From Mermis nigrescens (lineage: Eukaryota; Nematoda; Enoplea; Mermithida; Mermithidae), in contig JAVLUZ010000540.1 in NCBI GenBank assembly GCA_036768485.1, positions 1 to 64,000 of the forward strand: a stretch of DNA of 64,000 nucleotides, written 5' to 3'. Below are positions 1 to 11,800 of this stretch, piece after piece. A model generated the notes under the pieces. That model did no database searches. It worked only from the letters and a program-made list of their open reading frames with translations, and was not told the origin of the DNA. The translations under genes were made by a program, and so were the position numbers. Each line of letters begins with the position of its first letter. Within the stretch, counting starts at the first letter, position 1.

Positions 1-360
1 GAAGTGCGGAAAGAAAATTTGTGGGAAATCTGAGCCATACTTGCAAAATTGCAGGCAACTCCCTATGTGAGTGTTGGGTGGGACGATTAAACAGCTCGAT
101 TCAAGGACTTACACATTTGTCAGAAATAAATAACATGGGCTGAAATTACGTGAGGAAGCATAGCAATGAAGGTGAAGAAAGAAAAAAGGCGAGAAAAGAG
201 CTGTTCGAAATTTAAAAAAATTAAAAAAATTTCATATTTTTTGCATGTTTTTTCGGTTTTACTTGACAAGATATACAAAAATCTAAGTTTTTGCTTCTAT
301 TATACTTAGGCTTAGGCTTAGTATATCTAAAAAGGTGTTTTAAGCTGCTTAGGTCGAGGT
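1..360. other. AT-rich DNA, no gene recognised
   Basis: I see no conserved coding segment. The stretch holds A-rich runs near 180-260 and leads into the 20-bp tandem array that follows. Confidence 0.5.
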
Positions 361-367
361 CGCTCCC

Positions 368-560
368 GCTCAGGTCGATGTATAGATGCTTAGGTCGATG
401 TATAGATGCTTAGGTCGATGTATAGATGCTTAGGTCAATGTATAGATGCTTAGGTCGATGTACAGATGCTTAGGTCGATGTATAGATGCTTAGGTCGATG
501 TATAGATGCTTAGGTCGATGTATAGATGCTTAGGTCGATGTATAGATGCTTAGGTCGACG
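368..560 (+). repeat. 20-bp minisatellite, about 10 copies
   Basis: The unit taggtcgatgtatagatgct repeats head to tail with a strict 20-bp period and only a few substitutions (for example gtcaatg near 436 and gtacag near 460). The low divergence suggests recent expansion. No reading frame of note crosses it. Confidence 0.95.
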
Positions 561-819
561 TAAATTGGGTATCTGCATATGATTCTGCATTCAGCTGTTT
601 GAATCTTTAAATACTTAGGTCGAGAAGAGGCTAATTAACGAAACCCATAGCTTTTGTGATATTTATCATAGACGGATGAAACTTTTTCCGCGCTTTCTTT
701 CAACATGTTCTAAGTACTGAGCGAAAAATTCGCTTTTCTGAAGTTCATTCCTTAGTATTCTGAAAGTACAATATTCTTAAGTTACTCCCTTTTTTCCTAG
801 CGATAACACAGTTTACAGA

Positions 820-1010
820 AGTATTTGCAGTCTAGGCCGTTGGTTTTTGACTGCAAATAATAAACTGTCCGACCTTGCTTGCAGTCGTAGGCCACTGGTT
901 TTGACTGCGAATAATATTAGACTATCTGATCTTATTTGCAGTCTAGGTCGCTGGTTTTTGACTGCAAATAATATTACATTGTGTGCTACATTTTTTGCAT
1001 TGACTGCAAA
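820..1010 (+). repeat. Tandem array of about 57-bp units, each with an inverted repeat
   Basis: Three head-to-tail copies are visible. Each contains a left arm like tttgcagtc, a spacer with a ggccgttggttttt-like core, and a right arm gactgcaaa, so a single strand could fold into successive stem-loops. The 86-residue open frame across the array only reflects the repeat. Confidence 0.8.
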
Positions 1011-1029
1011 TAATTACTGCCATTGCGCC

Positions 1030-1400
1030 AAAAAAATTCAAAAGTTTATTTCAACGCATTTTTACAATAAAATTGCTGCAATCGGCGCGGCGCGGCCTGA
1101 ACATTGATAACAAATAATTAAATCAATTGATTTCGGCGCGAAGCGCCGGGAAATTCAAGACATTTTACCTCTAACGCATTTTTGCCGTCCAAAAATTGTC
1201 CAAAAATCCGTGCAGAAGATGAGGATTTTCAATCTTAGGATAGTTCTAGCACAAGTTGTCGATAAAAGTGCTGCAATCGGCATGGCGCTGCCTAAACATC
1301 AAGAAGTATGAGAGTAAATCAAGACATTTTGGCCCTCTAACACGCATTTTGCATTCCAAAAATTGACCAAATGTGTTCAGTAGATGAGGATTTTTGATTG
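1030..1400 (+). repeat. Imperfect tandem duplication of about 220 bp
   Basis: The segment starting near 1070 (gctgcaatcggcgcggcg, later a gaggatttt motif) recurs from about 1270 (gctgcaatcggcatggcg) with moderate divergence. The first copy also carries the ggcgcgaagcgcc palindrome common in this genome's repeats. Confidence 0.7.
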
Positions 1401-1529
1401 TTTTAAGCGTAGGAGGAGGAGTTTCATAAGCTCAACACAGCCGCTTAGTACCTAATATTCAGTGTTCACGAAAGAAGAGAATAGAACATCGATTTCTTCC
1501 TTCGCCTAATTGATTTTTTTCTTATATAA

Positions 1530-2037
1530 ATCAGTATATGTCAACCGCATTATCATTTTTGATGTTGAAATAGGTACAAAGATGTCAGTTTCTAAGTTTA
1601 TTGAGCATTAGGAAGTCAATAACGTTCACGAGTTTTTTAGCACCTCACTAATGAAAGTTGCCCCGTGCTAATGAAAATTTTGGACATTAGCATGAAGTGC
1701 CAACGGATACGACGACGTTTTTTAGTTTAGCCCCAAGCGCGCGATTTAAACACTCCACCATCAATCTACGTACAAGTCAAAAGATTTAGCATTCATCTCG
1801 CCTTTTTTAACGATTTCTAGCACATAATAATTACGTTTTGACAACTTCAAACTGTTTTATGTTGTTTGAAGACAGAATTGGCTTCTTTATGTTCATTTAT
1901 CATTTAATTCATAAGCGCAGTGACGTCTGTTTTTATGTCAAATCAGTATATGTCAACCGCATTATCACTTTTTGATGTTGAAATAGGTACAGAGATGTCA
2001 GTTTCTAAGTTTATTGAGCATATAGGAAGTCAATAAT
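1530..2037 (+). repeat. Pair of about 95-bp direct repeats about 320 bp apart
   Basis: The block 1530-1623, beginning atcagtatatgtcaaccgca, recurs at about 1943-2037 with only a few differences. The segment between is not recognisably coding. The copies could be solo-LTR-like ends or a segmental duplication; no primer-binding site or polypurine tract was recognised. The pair lies just upstream of the eIF2 gamma start. Confidence 0.75.
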
Positions 2038-2503
2038 TGTGATGTAGCATGAATTTCTTGATTTATTTAAGAAAAGGATATGATCAAGAAAAAATTGATC
2101 TGCAGAATATCACGGCATTCTTAAAGAGCTAAATTAAAAAGAAAAGGACATGCATTACTGACACATATATGGTATTATACAGATAAAAAACTGGTGGGCT
2201 GATGTAATCTATCCCGTGTTAATGGAAGAAATTTTCATTAGCACTGGTTCTAATGGGGATCGTGCTAAAAACGCTGTGTACCAATTTTTATCATTACTGA
2301 TGACGTCATAGTTATCATTCTGTAGATGGAAGTATTTATCGAACTTTTTTTCGCTGCCTGCTCAGATTATTGAACTTGTCTTCATTGGTTTTGCCAGAAA
2401 ATTATAAATACTTAATAGTTCTCGATTTCCGTCCATTAAGCCCACGTTATCGTATTCGCAAAATTCTCCCTTACGCGCATTCATCACATTCGCAATATAA
2501 TTG

Positions 2504-4704
2504 ATGCCAGAAAAAGACATAATGCTAAACGATGATCATGCAGACGTTGATAAGAAGGATCAATTGGCGGATAACCGGCGCGCTTTAGCCCAGAATTATC
2601 TGGCTACGCAAAATTTAGCCACATTGGACGTTAAGCTATTGACGCCATTAACGTATGAAGTTATCAGTCGACAAGCGACTATTAATATTGGAACTATTGG
2701 GCACGTAGCACATGGCAAGTCAACAGTCGTCAAGGCCATTTCGGGTGTACAGACTGTAAGGTAAATATCGGCTGATATAAATAATGAAACGTCAATGTGA
2801 ACGTGATTAGTGGTAATTCCAGAAATTTGAGCCTTAATCTATAATTTTCATTATTACCTTATTAATTATGTATAAAAAGCGACGTGTAACGCGTTTAAAT
2901 GGAGAATAATCAATTTGTTGATTTTCTGAATGGTTTTTGTAATTTTACATAAAAAATACATATAAAATGCGTCGATTCTCAATCAAAAATGGAACTTCAT
3001 TCTGTATGCGTTTTCTTAATTGGTTATTATAATTTTGAAAAAGTATGTTATACTCCGCCATCATTTGTATTCTGAACTGTCAAATGTAATGCCATAGAAT
3101 TACCCTGTTTATAATCTCAGTCGATTCATATAATGATTGATGTAAATTTATCGATTTACTCAATTTATTTTAGAGCTGTACCGGGGCCTGGCCCCGGGAC
3201 CCAGGCCTTATATATTCAACGTTCTAGCAGAGATTTAAGTGATCAATAATACCGAATTATGGCTAGTTTGAATTAAAATTACTCCTGCATACACTAATCA
3301 TGCTAGGGGAACTGTTGAGACATTTTAACGCATTCAACTTTCATACATGAGGTGGTTGGTATTCATAAAACATCAGCTTCGTTAAACTTTTCTTTCAAAC
3401 ATTTAAAAAAGTCATCATAAAAAGTTCATAGAGTATAATAAACTACATAAATGAACCGATGCACGAGTTGAGTACCGATAATGTGTTGCCTGTACCATAT
3501 GTTAGGCGGAGTGCTGCGCTTTCCTGAATTTTAATGAGATACTAAATCGATATTTGAGTGCATTGCATAATATTTTGCATCATCGTCATTCGTTTCGTTG
3601 CACCACTTGTGGGACTCATGCACTATATCAGGCTGCTCAGCAAAATTCAAAGTATAAAATAGAAACACGCCTTTGAAATTGTGCAACTGCAAGTCACAGT
3701 TATTTTCTGAATCTACAAATCGCATTTCCACGCATCTCATGCCGAGTTTAATTAACTGTTGATGCGTGAAATCATATAATTATGCACGTGTGTAATGTGT
3801 GTAAAGATTCTAAAACACGTGGCAGCACTTTCTTTGGGCCCCGACCAGGCCCCGCCCCCTGCACCGGTGCCTAGGCCCTGGCCCCGGCCCCGGCGATATA
3901 GGCGGCCCTGGTACAGCTCTAATTTATTTTAATAATCTTAGTTTATTATACATCATTTTTTATTAATGCGAACCAAATCGTGCATTGTGTGCGTGATATT
4001 CAGAGTTCCTTAATTCGATCTTGGCCTTCGCTTCTCCTTGAACTGGGATGAAATAGAATTCCCATAAATTCTCCTTATTTTAAAGCTTCTGCCCTTTCTA
4101 CGCGATGATTGGTCGGTCACCCTCAAAAATACTAGCTGTTATCTCATCATTTTTGCTATGTCGATTTGGCGATCAGGCCATCGTTTTGATCTTATTTTTA
4201 GTCTGAAGGATGAGGGTCTTCAGGGTCGGGACCCTCTAGGATCTGAAAGACTCCCAAAAATCAATACAGCCCGGAATTGAATTTTTTCGGTGTCATTTTC
4301 GGCACTTTGGCCTCACCCCATCGAACCTCCTTAGAATTTTGTTGCTGCCCATGTATGGCGATCATTCGTGCCAGGCACTTTGTCGAGTAGGCTAATTTTT
4401 TTTGTGAAAAAACAATTTATGTGCTGTTTTCAGCTGAATTCTTATTAATTTTATTTTTATTTCGATCTTCGCCTATTCTCTCTTATTCTTTTGTATAATA
4501 TAGATATTTATCATCGAATTTTAATTATTTAGGTTCAAGAATGAATTAGAACGCAATATCACAATTAAATTAGGTTACGCGAATGCTAAAATTTATCGAT
4601 GCGATAATGCGGATTGTCCTAGGCCTGGCTGCTTCCGTTCAGGCGGCAGCTCGCATCCGGATAAGTTTCCGTGTGATAGGTCTGGTTGTGGCGGTATGTT
4701 TACG
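2504..4704 (+). CDS. eIF2S3: Translation initiation factor eIF2 gamma, exons 1-2 only (partial)
   Basis: eIF2 gamma is the GTPase subunit of the eIF2 complex that delivers initiator Met-tRNA to the 40S ribosome. Exon 1 (2504-2760) encodes about 85 residues ending in the G1 region: [20 protein letters not shown] with the P-loop GHVAHGKST, then [11 protein letters not shown]. It ends at a gtaaat donor. Exon 2 (4533-4704) starts after tttag and gives [20 protein letters not shown] followed by the zinc-knuckle region (Cys pairs in [11 protein letters not shown] and CDRSGC); the likely donor is gtaata at 4705. Junction phase agrees (AG+G gives Arg). ATG 2504 is chosen; the frame can be extended one codon upstream only as TTG. 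The next expected block, with the G3 motif DCPGH, was not found before the next gene at 8832, so this is either a 5' fragment or a gene with distant exons. Family identity is secure; completeness is not. Confidence 0.88.
3171..3921. mobile_element. hAT-like non-autonomous element, 751 bp
   Basis: The terminal inverted repeat tagagctgtacc at 3171 is matched by ggtacagctcta ending at 3921. The element is flanked by an exact 8-bp target duplication atttattt (3163-3170 and 3922-3929). Both subterminal regions are rich in ggccccgg-type blocks, while the interior is AT-rich and non-coding. A TA..G terminus plus an 8-bp duplication is typical of the hAT superfamily. It sits in intron 1 of the eIF2 gamma fragment. 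Confidence 0.9.
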
Positions 4705-5324
4705 GTAATAAAATTTTGCAGTATTTTTTGGTATTCATATTTTATTCATAATGAGTAGCATATTTATATTTCATATTTACATATATTATATTTATATTTT
4801 TTATTATTTTATGTTTTAATTTTGTATTTGTATTATATGTATGTATTTATTTTAATTTTTTTATTATTTATGTTTCAATTTCGTATTTGTATTACATGTA
4901 TTTATTTATATTTTTCATTATATTTGTGTTTCTATTTAAATCTTGGCTATATTTGCATACGTATTTAAAATAGGATAGGGCGGGAGTGATTTGGTGGCAT
5001 GTTTGCTTCAGTGTTTTTTGTACAAGGTCTGTTTGTACATGTCCAAAGATGGTCCCCAAAAGTCTTTGTACATTTTGTATATGCGAATTTTTGTGTACTA
5101 TAATGTGGTACAGTAGAGATTTTAGTGTGGTAAAACAGGGTTTTTCGACCTTTGGTAGTGTATTTTAGCTAATTTCTGGGTTCCTGTCGCCAAAAATTAC
5201 TAAAAATTGTCTCAAAATTCGACATTTTTCTATTCTAAATACAAATTTTGCCATTCTAAAGATATATAGGACAAACAATTACTCATTTCGGCGCGAAGCA
5301 CTGAAAATTTTTGGGAATTTCACA
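4705..5324. other. AT-rich region downstream of eIF2 gamma exon 2
   Basis: 4740-4940 is low-complexity tttattt/tatttat sequence. 5005-5090 carries a degraded copy of the gtacaaag inverted-repeat family (tttttgtacaaggtc, then aaaagtctttgtac). I found no continuation of eIF2 gamma here. Confidence 0.6.
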
Positions 5325-6171
<847 letters not shown>

Positions 6172-6195
6172 ATACTTTATTCGGGAAAACAAAAA

Positions 6196-7491
6196 TTTTG
6201 GATCTAAGATTCTCCAAGGGGGTGGTGGTACCCCAACTTTTCCTAAAACAGTCAAAATTAAATCCGAAAATTTGCCCTTCACGTGCGAAATAGAGTTTTT
6301 TCTGTTTTACGTCATCTACTTTTAGTTGAAATCCCTTTTGACGCAGCATATTGTCGGAAAATTCTAAAATTTTCGATAATTTCATGCTAAAAAATTGTTA
6401 AATTTCTTTGCTATTAACCAAAATCCGGCGCCAAGCGCCAGAAAATTTGTGAAATTTAGTCTGAAGGTCGATTACAAGCTTGATTTACTGCTTGATTACC
6501 TGTATTTGCAGCATTTGATGCGGAACGTCGGAAATTAAAAAGTTATGCTTGAAAATAGAATATCTCTACGCTGAAATAGCCATTTTTTGCACTCGAAATT
6601 GATTTGAAACCTAGTTCATGAGCTAAAAATGGCTTCTAGGTCGCCAAGAAAGTAAATAAATGTAGTTAACCCTCCGTTTACCGTGTCCTAGGTCGACGTC
6701 CTAGTGAATCATTTTATTGTCAGTTTTCCTCTAATCCCTGTGTCAAAGTCCGTTGCATTTAACTTTGAGGTTTTTGAATAATTTCAAAGTACCCACAAAC
6801 GTGGTTTAAACTAACAGAATAGTAATGATTCTCTACAGTATATCGAGTTATGGTGAAATGCTCGCTATCGTCAAAGCGCATTACTGCATCAAAAGTTTAA
6901 ACCACTTTTGTAGCCTGATTCATGCGAATTAAATTCAAAAGAAAATAGCAAAGTTAAATGAATGAGACTGTAGAACTTTGAGTAGTCTCGTTTTGGCTCC
7001 AGTTACGTCGTTTTCAATGGTTCAGCTGGTTCTAATAAGAAATTTAGTGGTTTATTCCTTTTTAGGTTTTCAAATGCATCCTCTGATTGTGTGTAATACA
7101 ACAGAAACCTACTTTTTCTTGTTTTTTGCATGGATATCTGTTTATTATACGCCTATTGCATTGTAATAGTTTTTTATTGTAACTCTTTCAAAAATAATTT
7201 TCATTATAAGTAATACACATATTTAGAAAGAACATAAAAATTGCATAAAATGAAAATAATAATTGTCAGAGTATATAAAGGTGTAGCACAACATAGATTA
7301 GAATGGCGTCCTATGATGCTACTCTCCGACTGCTTCGACTGCAAAAACATCGCCAGGAAAATTTATAGAAATTATGATCACTGACGGCCACAAATCATTG
7401 CAATTTACATATCCATTCTTTATCACGCCAACTATTTCCGGCCAATGGGGGAGGGCGGCGGCCGCTTCCCGCCCCCTTAAATCCACTCCTG
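6196..7491. mobile_element. Candidate CAG-ended hAT-like element carrying another MITE
   Basis: The left part (ggatctaagattctcc, then the ccctt/gacgca blocks and a ggcgcc palindrome) and the right end (cccgcccccttaaatccact near 7470-7490) match the family that is precisely bounded at 51252-51963. A separate MITE (about 6738-6972) lies inside. The left terminus is degraded and no target duplication could be assigned, so the boundaries are approximate. Confidence 0.5.
6738..6972. mobile_element. MITE, TAGTCTG family (TTTAACTTTG subtype)
   Basis: The terminal segments gcatttaactttgagg and caaagttaaatgaatgagac are inverted repeats. The whole matches the better preserved copy at 13970-14193, including the internal block cgcattactgcatcaaaagt. 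The outermost bases have diverged. Confidence 0.75.
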
Positions 7492-7499
7492 TTCAATAG

Positions 7500-7984
7500 T
7501 ATGTCTATTTACCACCATTTGCGATTAACAAATTATGAAATAGCATCAATATATGGTGTTTTTAATTATTATAAATGTTATTTGCGGAAGCAGACGTCAG
7601 AAGCGCAGCAAAAGTTTTACATGCATATCCAAAGTTAAGCAGTTAAAAAGAATCAAGCAATATGTTAAAGAGCGGAACACGTAGGGCAAAAGTTCTGAAT
7701 TTAACGCTCTTATTATTTTTATATGTCAGGAAGGGATAAAAAAATTAGTAGTGGAGCACTAAAAATAAACAAAACGGAAAAAATTTTAAAAATGCGGCCG
7801 ATTTCAAGACGTCATGGTAAAGGCTACATCAATATACGTACTTTTCAATTTAAAAGCCAGTATGGCCCCTCAAATTTAAGTTTTACTGCGCTTTTATATC
7901 AAGCGATCCCTCACCTAGTAGGTACCTAACAAGCCGTCAAGATTTTCAATTTTATGCTGAAGCTTATGAAGTGTTTATTGTAGT
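7500..7984. other. Intergenic DNA, no gene recognised
   Basis: This AT-rich sequence contains a 68-codon open frame at 7723-7929. That frame has no recognisable domain and I do not call it a gene. Confidence 0.4.
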
Positions 7985-8345
7985 GACATGCACAGCATGA
8001 AAATTCTGTGGGGGAGGGGGTGAAATTTTAATGTGCCCTATTTGGCCAAAAATTGTGGGTATGCGTCAAAAACAATGTTTTCGGCATTTCTGACGATGAT
8101 CTATCTTTCTAGAGCATGAAAACATAAAAAATGCCGAAAAATATTAGGAAATATTAAATAAATTGAGCATAATATAGTCAAAACATTAGTATATGACAAA
8201 AGCACTTTTTGCGAACTTTTAGCAAAAGTTTGGAAACTTTCAAAAAATCACGAATTCTGGGGGTAAGTGAAAAAATTTCTGGGTGGGGGAATCTCTCTGG
8301 GGAGGAGTGAAACTCCCCCTCTGAACCCCTCTCCTCAAATGATGT
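7985..8345 (+). repeat. Interspersed repeat with gacgatg core, copy 1 of 3
   Basis: Starting near gcacagcatgaaaattctg, the segment shares the order gtcaaaaa, tttctgacgatg, atctttctagagcat with 26997-27300 and, more diverged, 46440-46690. No terminal repeat could be defined. It is probably a short non-autonomous transposon. Confidence 0.65.
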
Positions 8346-8831
8346 ATGGTTGCTTACCCCAACTTATCTATGCGGTTTCATTACGCTGTGCTGCGATGAT
8401 TTCTTGGGAATAAGCTCTAAAAAGTCGGCGCTTTTACAACATTTTTAGGTAGATCAAGTATTCTTCGGATGTGTTGTTTACCGATCGCGCTTATAAACTG
8501 GACCCGTTATTGCATAAGTTAAGTAATGATTTTGTAAACTTTATAATAGAACAAAGGTCATTGAATGTGACATCATTCAAAACACATCAGTATTTGCCCT
8601 AATTTCTACGCGCTGAGCACATTCAGTCAAGTGTAACTTCTAAATTTCAGATATGTTTATTTACGAAAATAATTGCATGCAGTGTGCAACAATTCACCGA
8701 TCATTTGTCGAATGAAAATATAAACAAATAAATTTACATGCCGGTCAAATACAGCGTACTATATTTTTTACTTCATTCGTTGGTTTGCTTAAAAATATTA
8801 GAGTTGGAATTTTCGAGTCTGTGGAGAAAGT

Positions 8832-11800
8832 ATGCGTGATTCATCAGTCACCAATTCGTCTACTTTCCAATCAATCTGTGACTTTTTCGGTTATTTTTGT
8901 GTTTATCTTCTTATAAGCAGTTGTTATCGAGTTAATGCTTCCTGCTCGCCTGACCTAAATTCGACATTTTCGAATGAAAAATATCTCGTGTATCGGTTAA
9001 TGCCAAATGACACTGAACAATTTAAATCTTTACAAGAAATATGGCAGGCGTCACTCAAGTACAAGGTTTGTTAAATTGATATCATAGGTAGCGCGTTAGC
9101 GCGTACCTATAATATACTTGGCCTTCTTTTTTCTTATATGTTTATCACATCGAGGTGCGAATTTTATGTTCATCCCGTACAGCTATAACCAGACACTTCT
9201 GTATTGTGCGGTATTTTAAAAAGATAGATAATAAAAAAATTTGATGCCGGTGTTTTCATGTTGTTTTAAATCAATATCCAGTGTGTAAAGAACGTGTAAA
9301 GTTTTACTGTAAGGTTACGAAATTTTTTTTAATTTTGGCGGGCTCACAGCTTTTCTAGCTCAGTTTTGCATTTTGTTTGGTCCGGTTTTTTTAATGTATA
9401 CAATTCATTAAGCTAGATGACATTTTTTTATTTTTTCGAAAAATGACTCATTTTTAGATTGACAGTGTGAATAGTGAAAAGAATCTGAAGTGAAAAAACA
9501 CTCTGCCGACAAAGTCCCAAGAAATTTATTCTAGCAGAAATGTACTACGAATAAAGGGCTACCTTCGGCTCACCTACAAACTTTTCGGTTTTAAACTTTA
9601 CACTCTAGTGGATGGTGCAAAATAAGATTTTGTCTAAGATTTCTCTGCCAACTTTTCCGTTTATACGTCGGGATAAATTAAATAAATTAGACATAAAGTA
9701 CTTTTTAAGGGCTACACGTCGCAGCAAACCGCATTTAAAAGACGCAATATTGAGTTATTTATGGGGGTTTAAAGTTCGAAATTAGGGGTGTAAAATGGAC
9801 GAAAAAACACGTTTTCTCCCTATTTTGATTGGCAAATATCTCAAATATTTTGCGGAATAGAAGTTTACCACATACAAACATACTACTATGTATTAAAACT
9901 CTACAAACTAACCTAAACCGAATTTCTTCACACTCAATGGGTAGTTATGTTCAGATTTTTAAAGTTTACAATGTGCTGGATGGTGGAAAATGCGTTTTTG
10001 TCCGTTTTTATTTTCACCATTTCCTCTGTTGGGAAGTCGGGACAGATCGAATAAAATAAAAATAAAATACTTTCTAAGGGGTACACGTCACAACAAATTG
10101 CGTTTGTTTACATCGATATTCAGCTTTTTCGAGAGATGTAAAGTCAATAATTGGGTGTTAAACGTGTTTCTGTCTTGTTTTTTTCTGCCAACTTCTCCAG
10201 CTATGAGTCTGGACATGATCGCAAGCCTAAAAATGTACCAGGAATCAAACGTGATACGCCAGTTGAGCGCGTTCGCTTAAACTAAATAGTTGTGAAGTGG
10301 TTTACATCTGATAAATATTTGTCTTCAGGCCATCGTGGACACTTAATTTTTCATAAATGTTGATCTTAATATGAGAGTGATATCGAAATTACAAATCTGA
10401 CTGAAATCTTCTTTACACTCTATGGTTGTATAAAGTTTACACTTTAAATCAACTTTAGTTCTAGAGCCATGCGGAAGCTAAATCTTTTTCAAAATGTTCT
10501 ACGTAACATCAAAATTACGAATCAGACTGATAGTTTTCTCAGCACCCAGTGGTTGTGTAAAGTTTGCACTATTCATTTATTGTTAATGTGTACTTTACAC
10601 TACAAATTTATTTCACTTCAAGAGCGTTGCAAAAGGTGAATTTGTTTCAAAATATCTTACAAAAGGTCAGAATTACGAATCTAACTGTATGTTTTCTTTA
10701 CACCAAAAAACGATAATGCTGATGTTCAGAACGATTTTATTTTCCGCGTTCTTGGACTGCTGTCATTATTGTGGGATGTTACCGTATGTGTTTACTGACT
10801 GATTTACTCAAATCATGCTAATCAAAAGTAGGGTACTAACAAAGAAAAATGCTTCGATGGAACAAAAACGACGAATATACTTGGGATTGTGGATTATTAA
10901 GGATGTAAAAGGAGGGCACAAGAAAAACCTATCTATTTTTACGCCTAAAGTCGCAAAATCTGCTAAAAATCAGACTTTCTCTAGGTAAAGGGAAAAATCG
11001 AAGTATATTCTACGACCTCTGAAAAAATTCAAGCCTCGTGAAATAATTTTAATGCTTCACATAAGAGTGTATAAAACATAATCTAAAATGTTTACTTTTG
11101 TGAATTGCTTGCAGGTTGCAACGCTAACTTGCTTCGTCTCGTGATTGATAGAAAACTAACTACAATTGTATATAAAGGTATTTTATTTTGTCATCATGAG
11201 CATTTTAGTGCACACAATCGTTGCGGGCATGCAAGCGTACCTAAATATAGACTGTTTTACGTAAGCTTTGACGTTTCCTACTGCTAACCAACAATACGTT
11301 TGATTGTCTTGAATGCATCGGTTTTCGCTATTACATTCAATTAGCTTGCGAAGTCGCTCCTAGTTCACTCCATCTAATTTCCCATAGCTACTGCATAGCT
11401 AATTTGCTGCTTTTTCAATCGTTTTTTGGTGCACTAGTTTATTTCAATCCGCAGGTAGCAGAATATGTCACTTCGATTTTTGCGTTGCTTAAAGAAAGTC
11501 TGATTTTTAGTAGATTTTGCGACTTTAGGCATATACATAGGTAGCTTTTGCTAGTCTCCTCCTTTTACATCCTTAATAAGCCACAATCCCTAGTATATTC
11601 GTCTTTTTTGTTCCATCAGAGAATTTTTCTTTGCTAGTAATTCATATAACCTTGATTCGTTTAGTAGCAAACAGTTTTATAGATAATTGGTTGAGGACAA
11701 AAGTCATTTCTTGCTCGATGATTCACATTACAGTGGTTCCGCTGATGAGAAAAGGATACAACTTAAGATTAGAGAAAAATTGTTTCTCAACCGGATATTC

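Noticed and set aside
368..560. Possible CRISPR array
   Set aside because: The 20-bp units are contiguous with no variable spacers and the genome is eukaryotic; it is a minisatellite.
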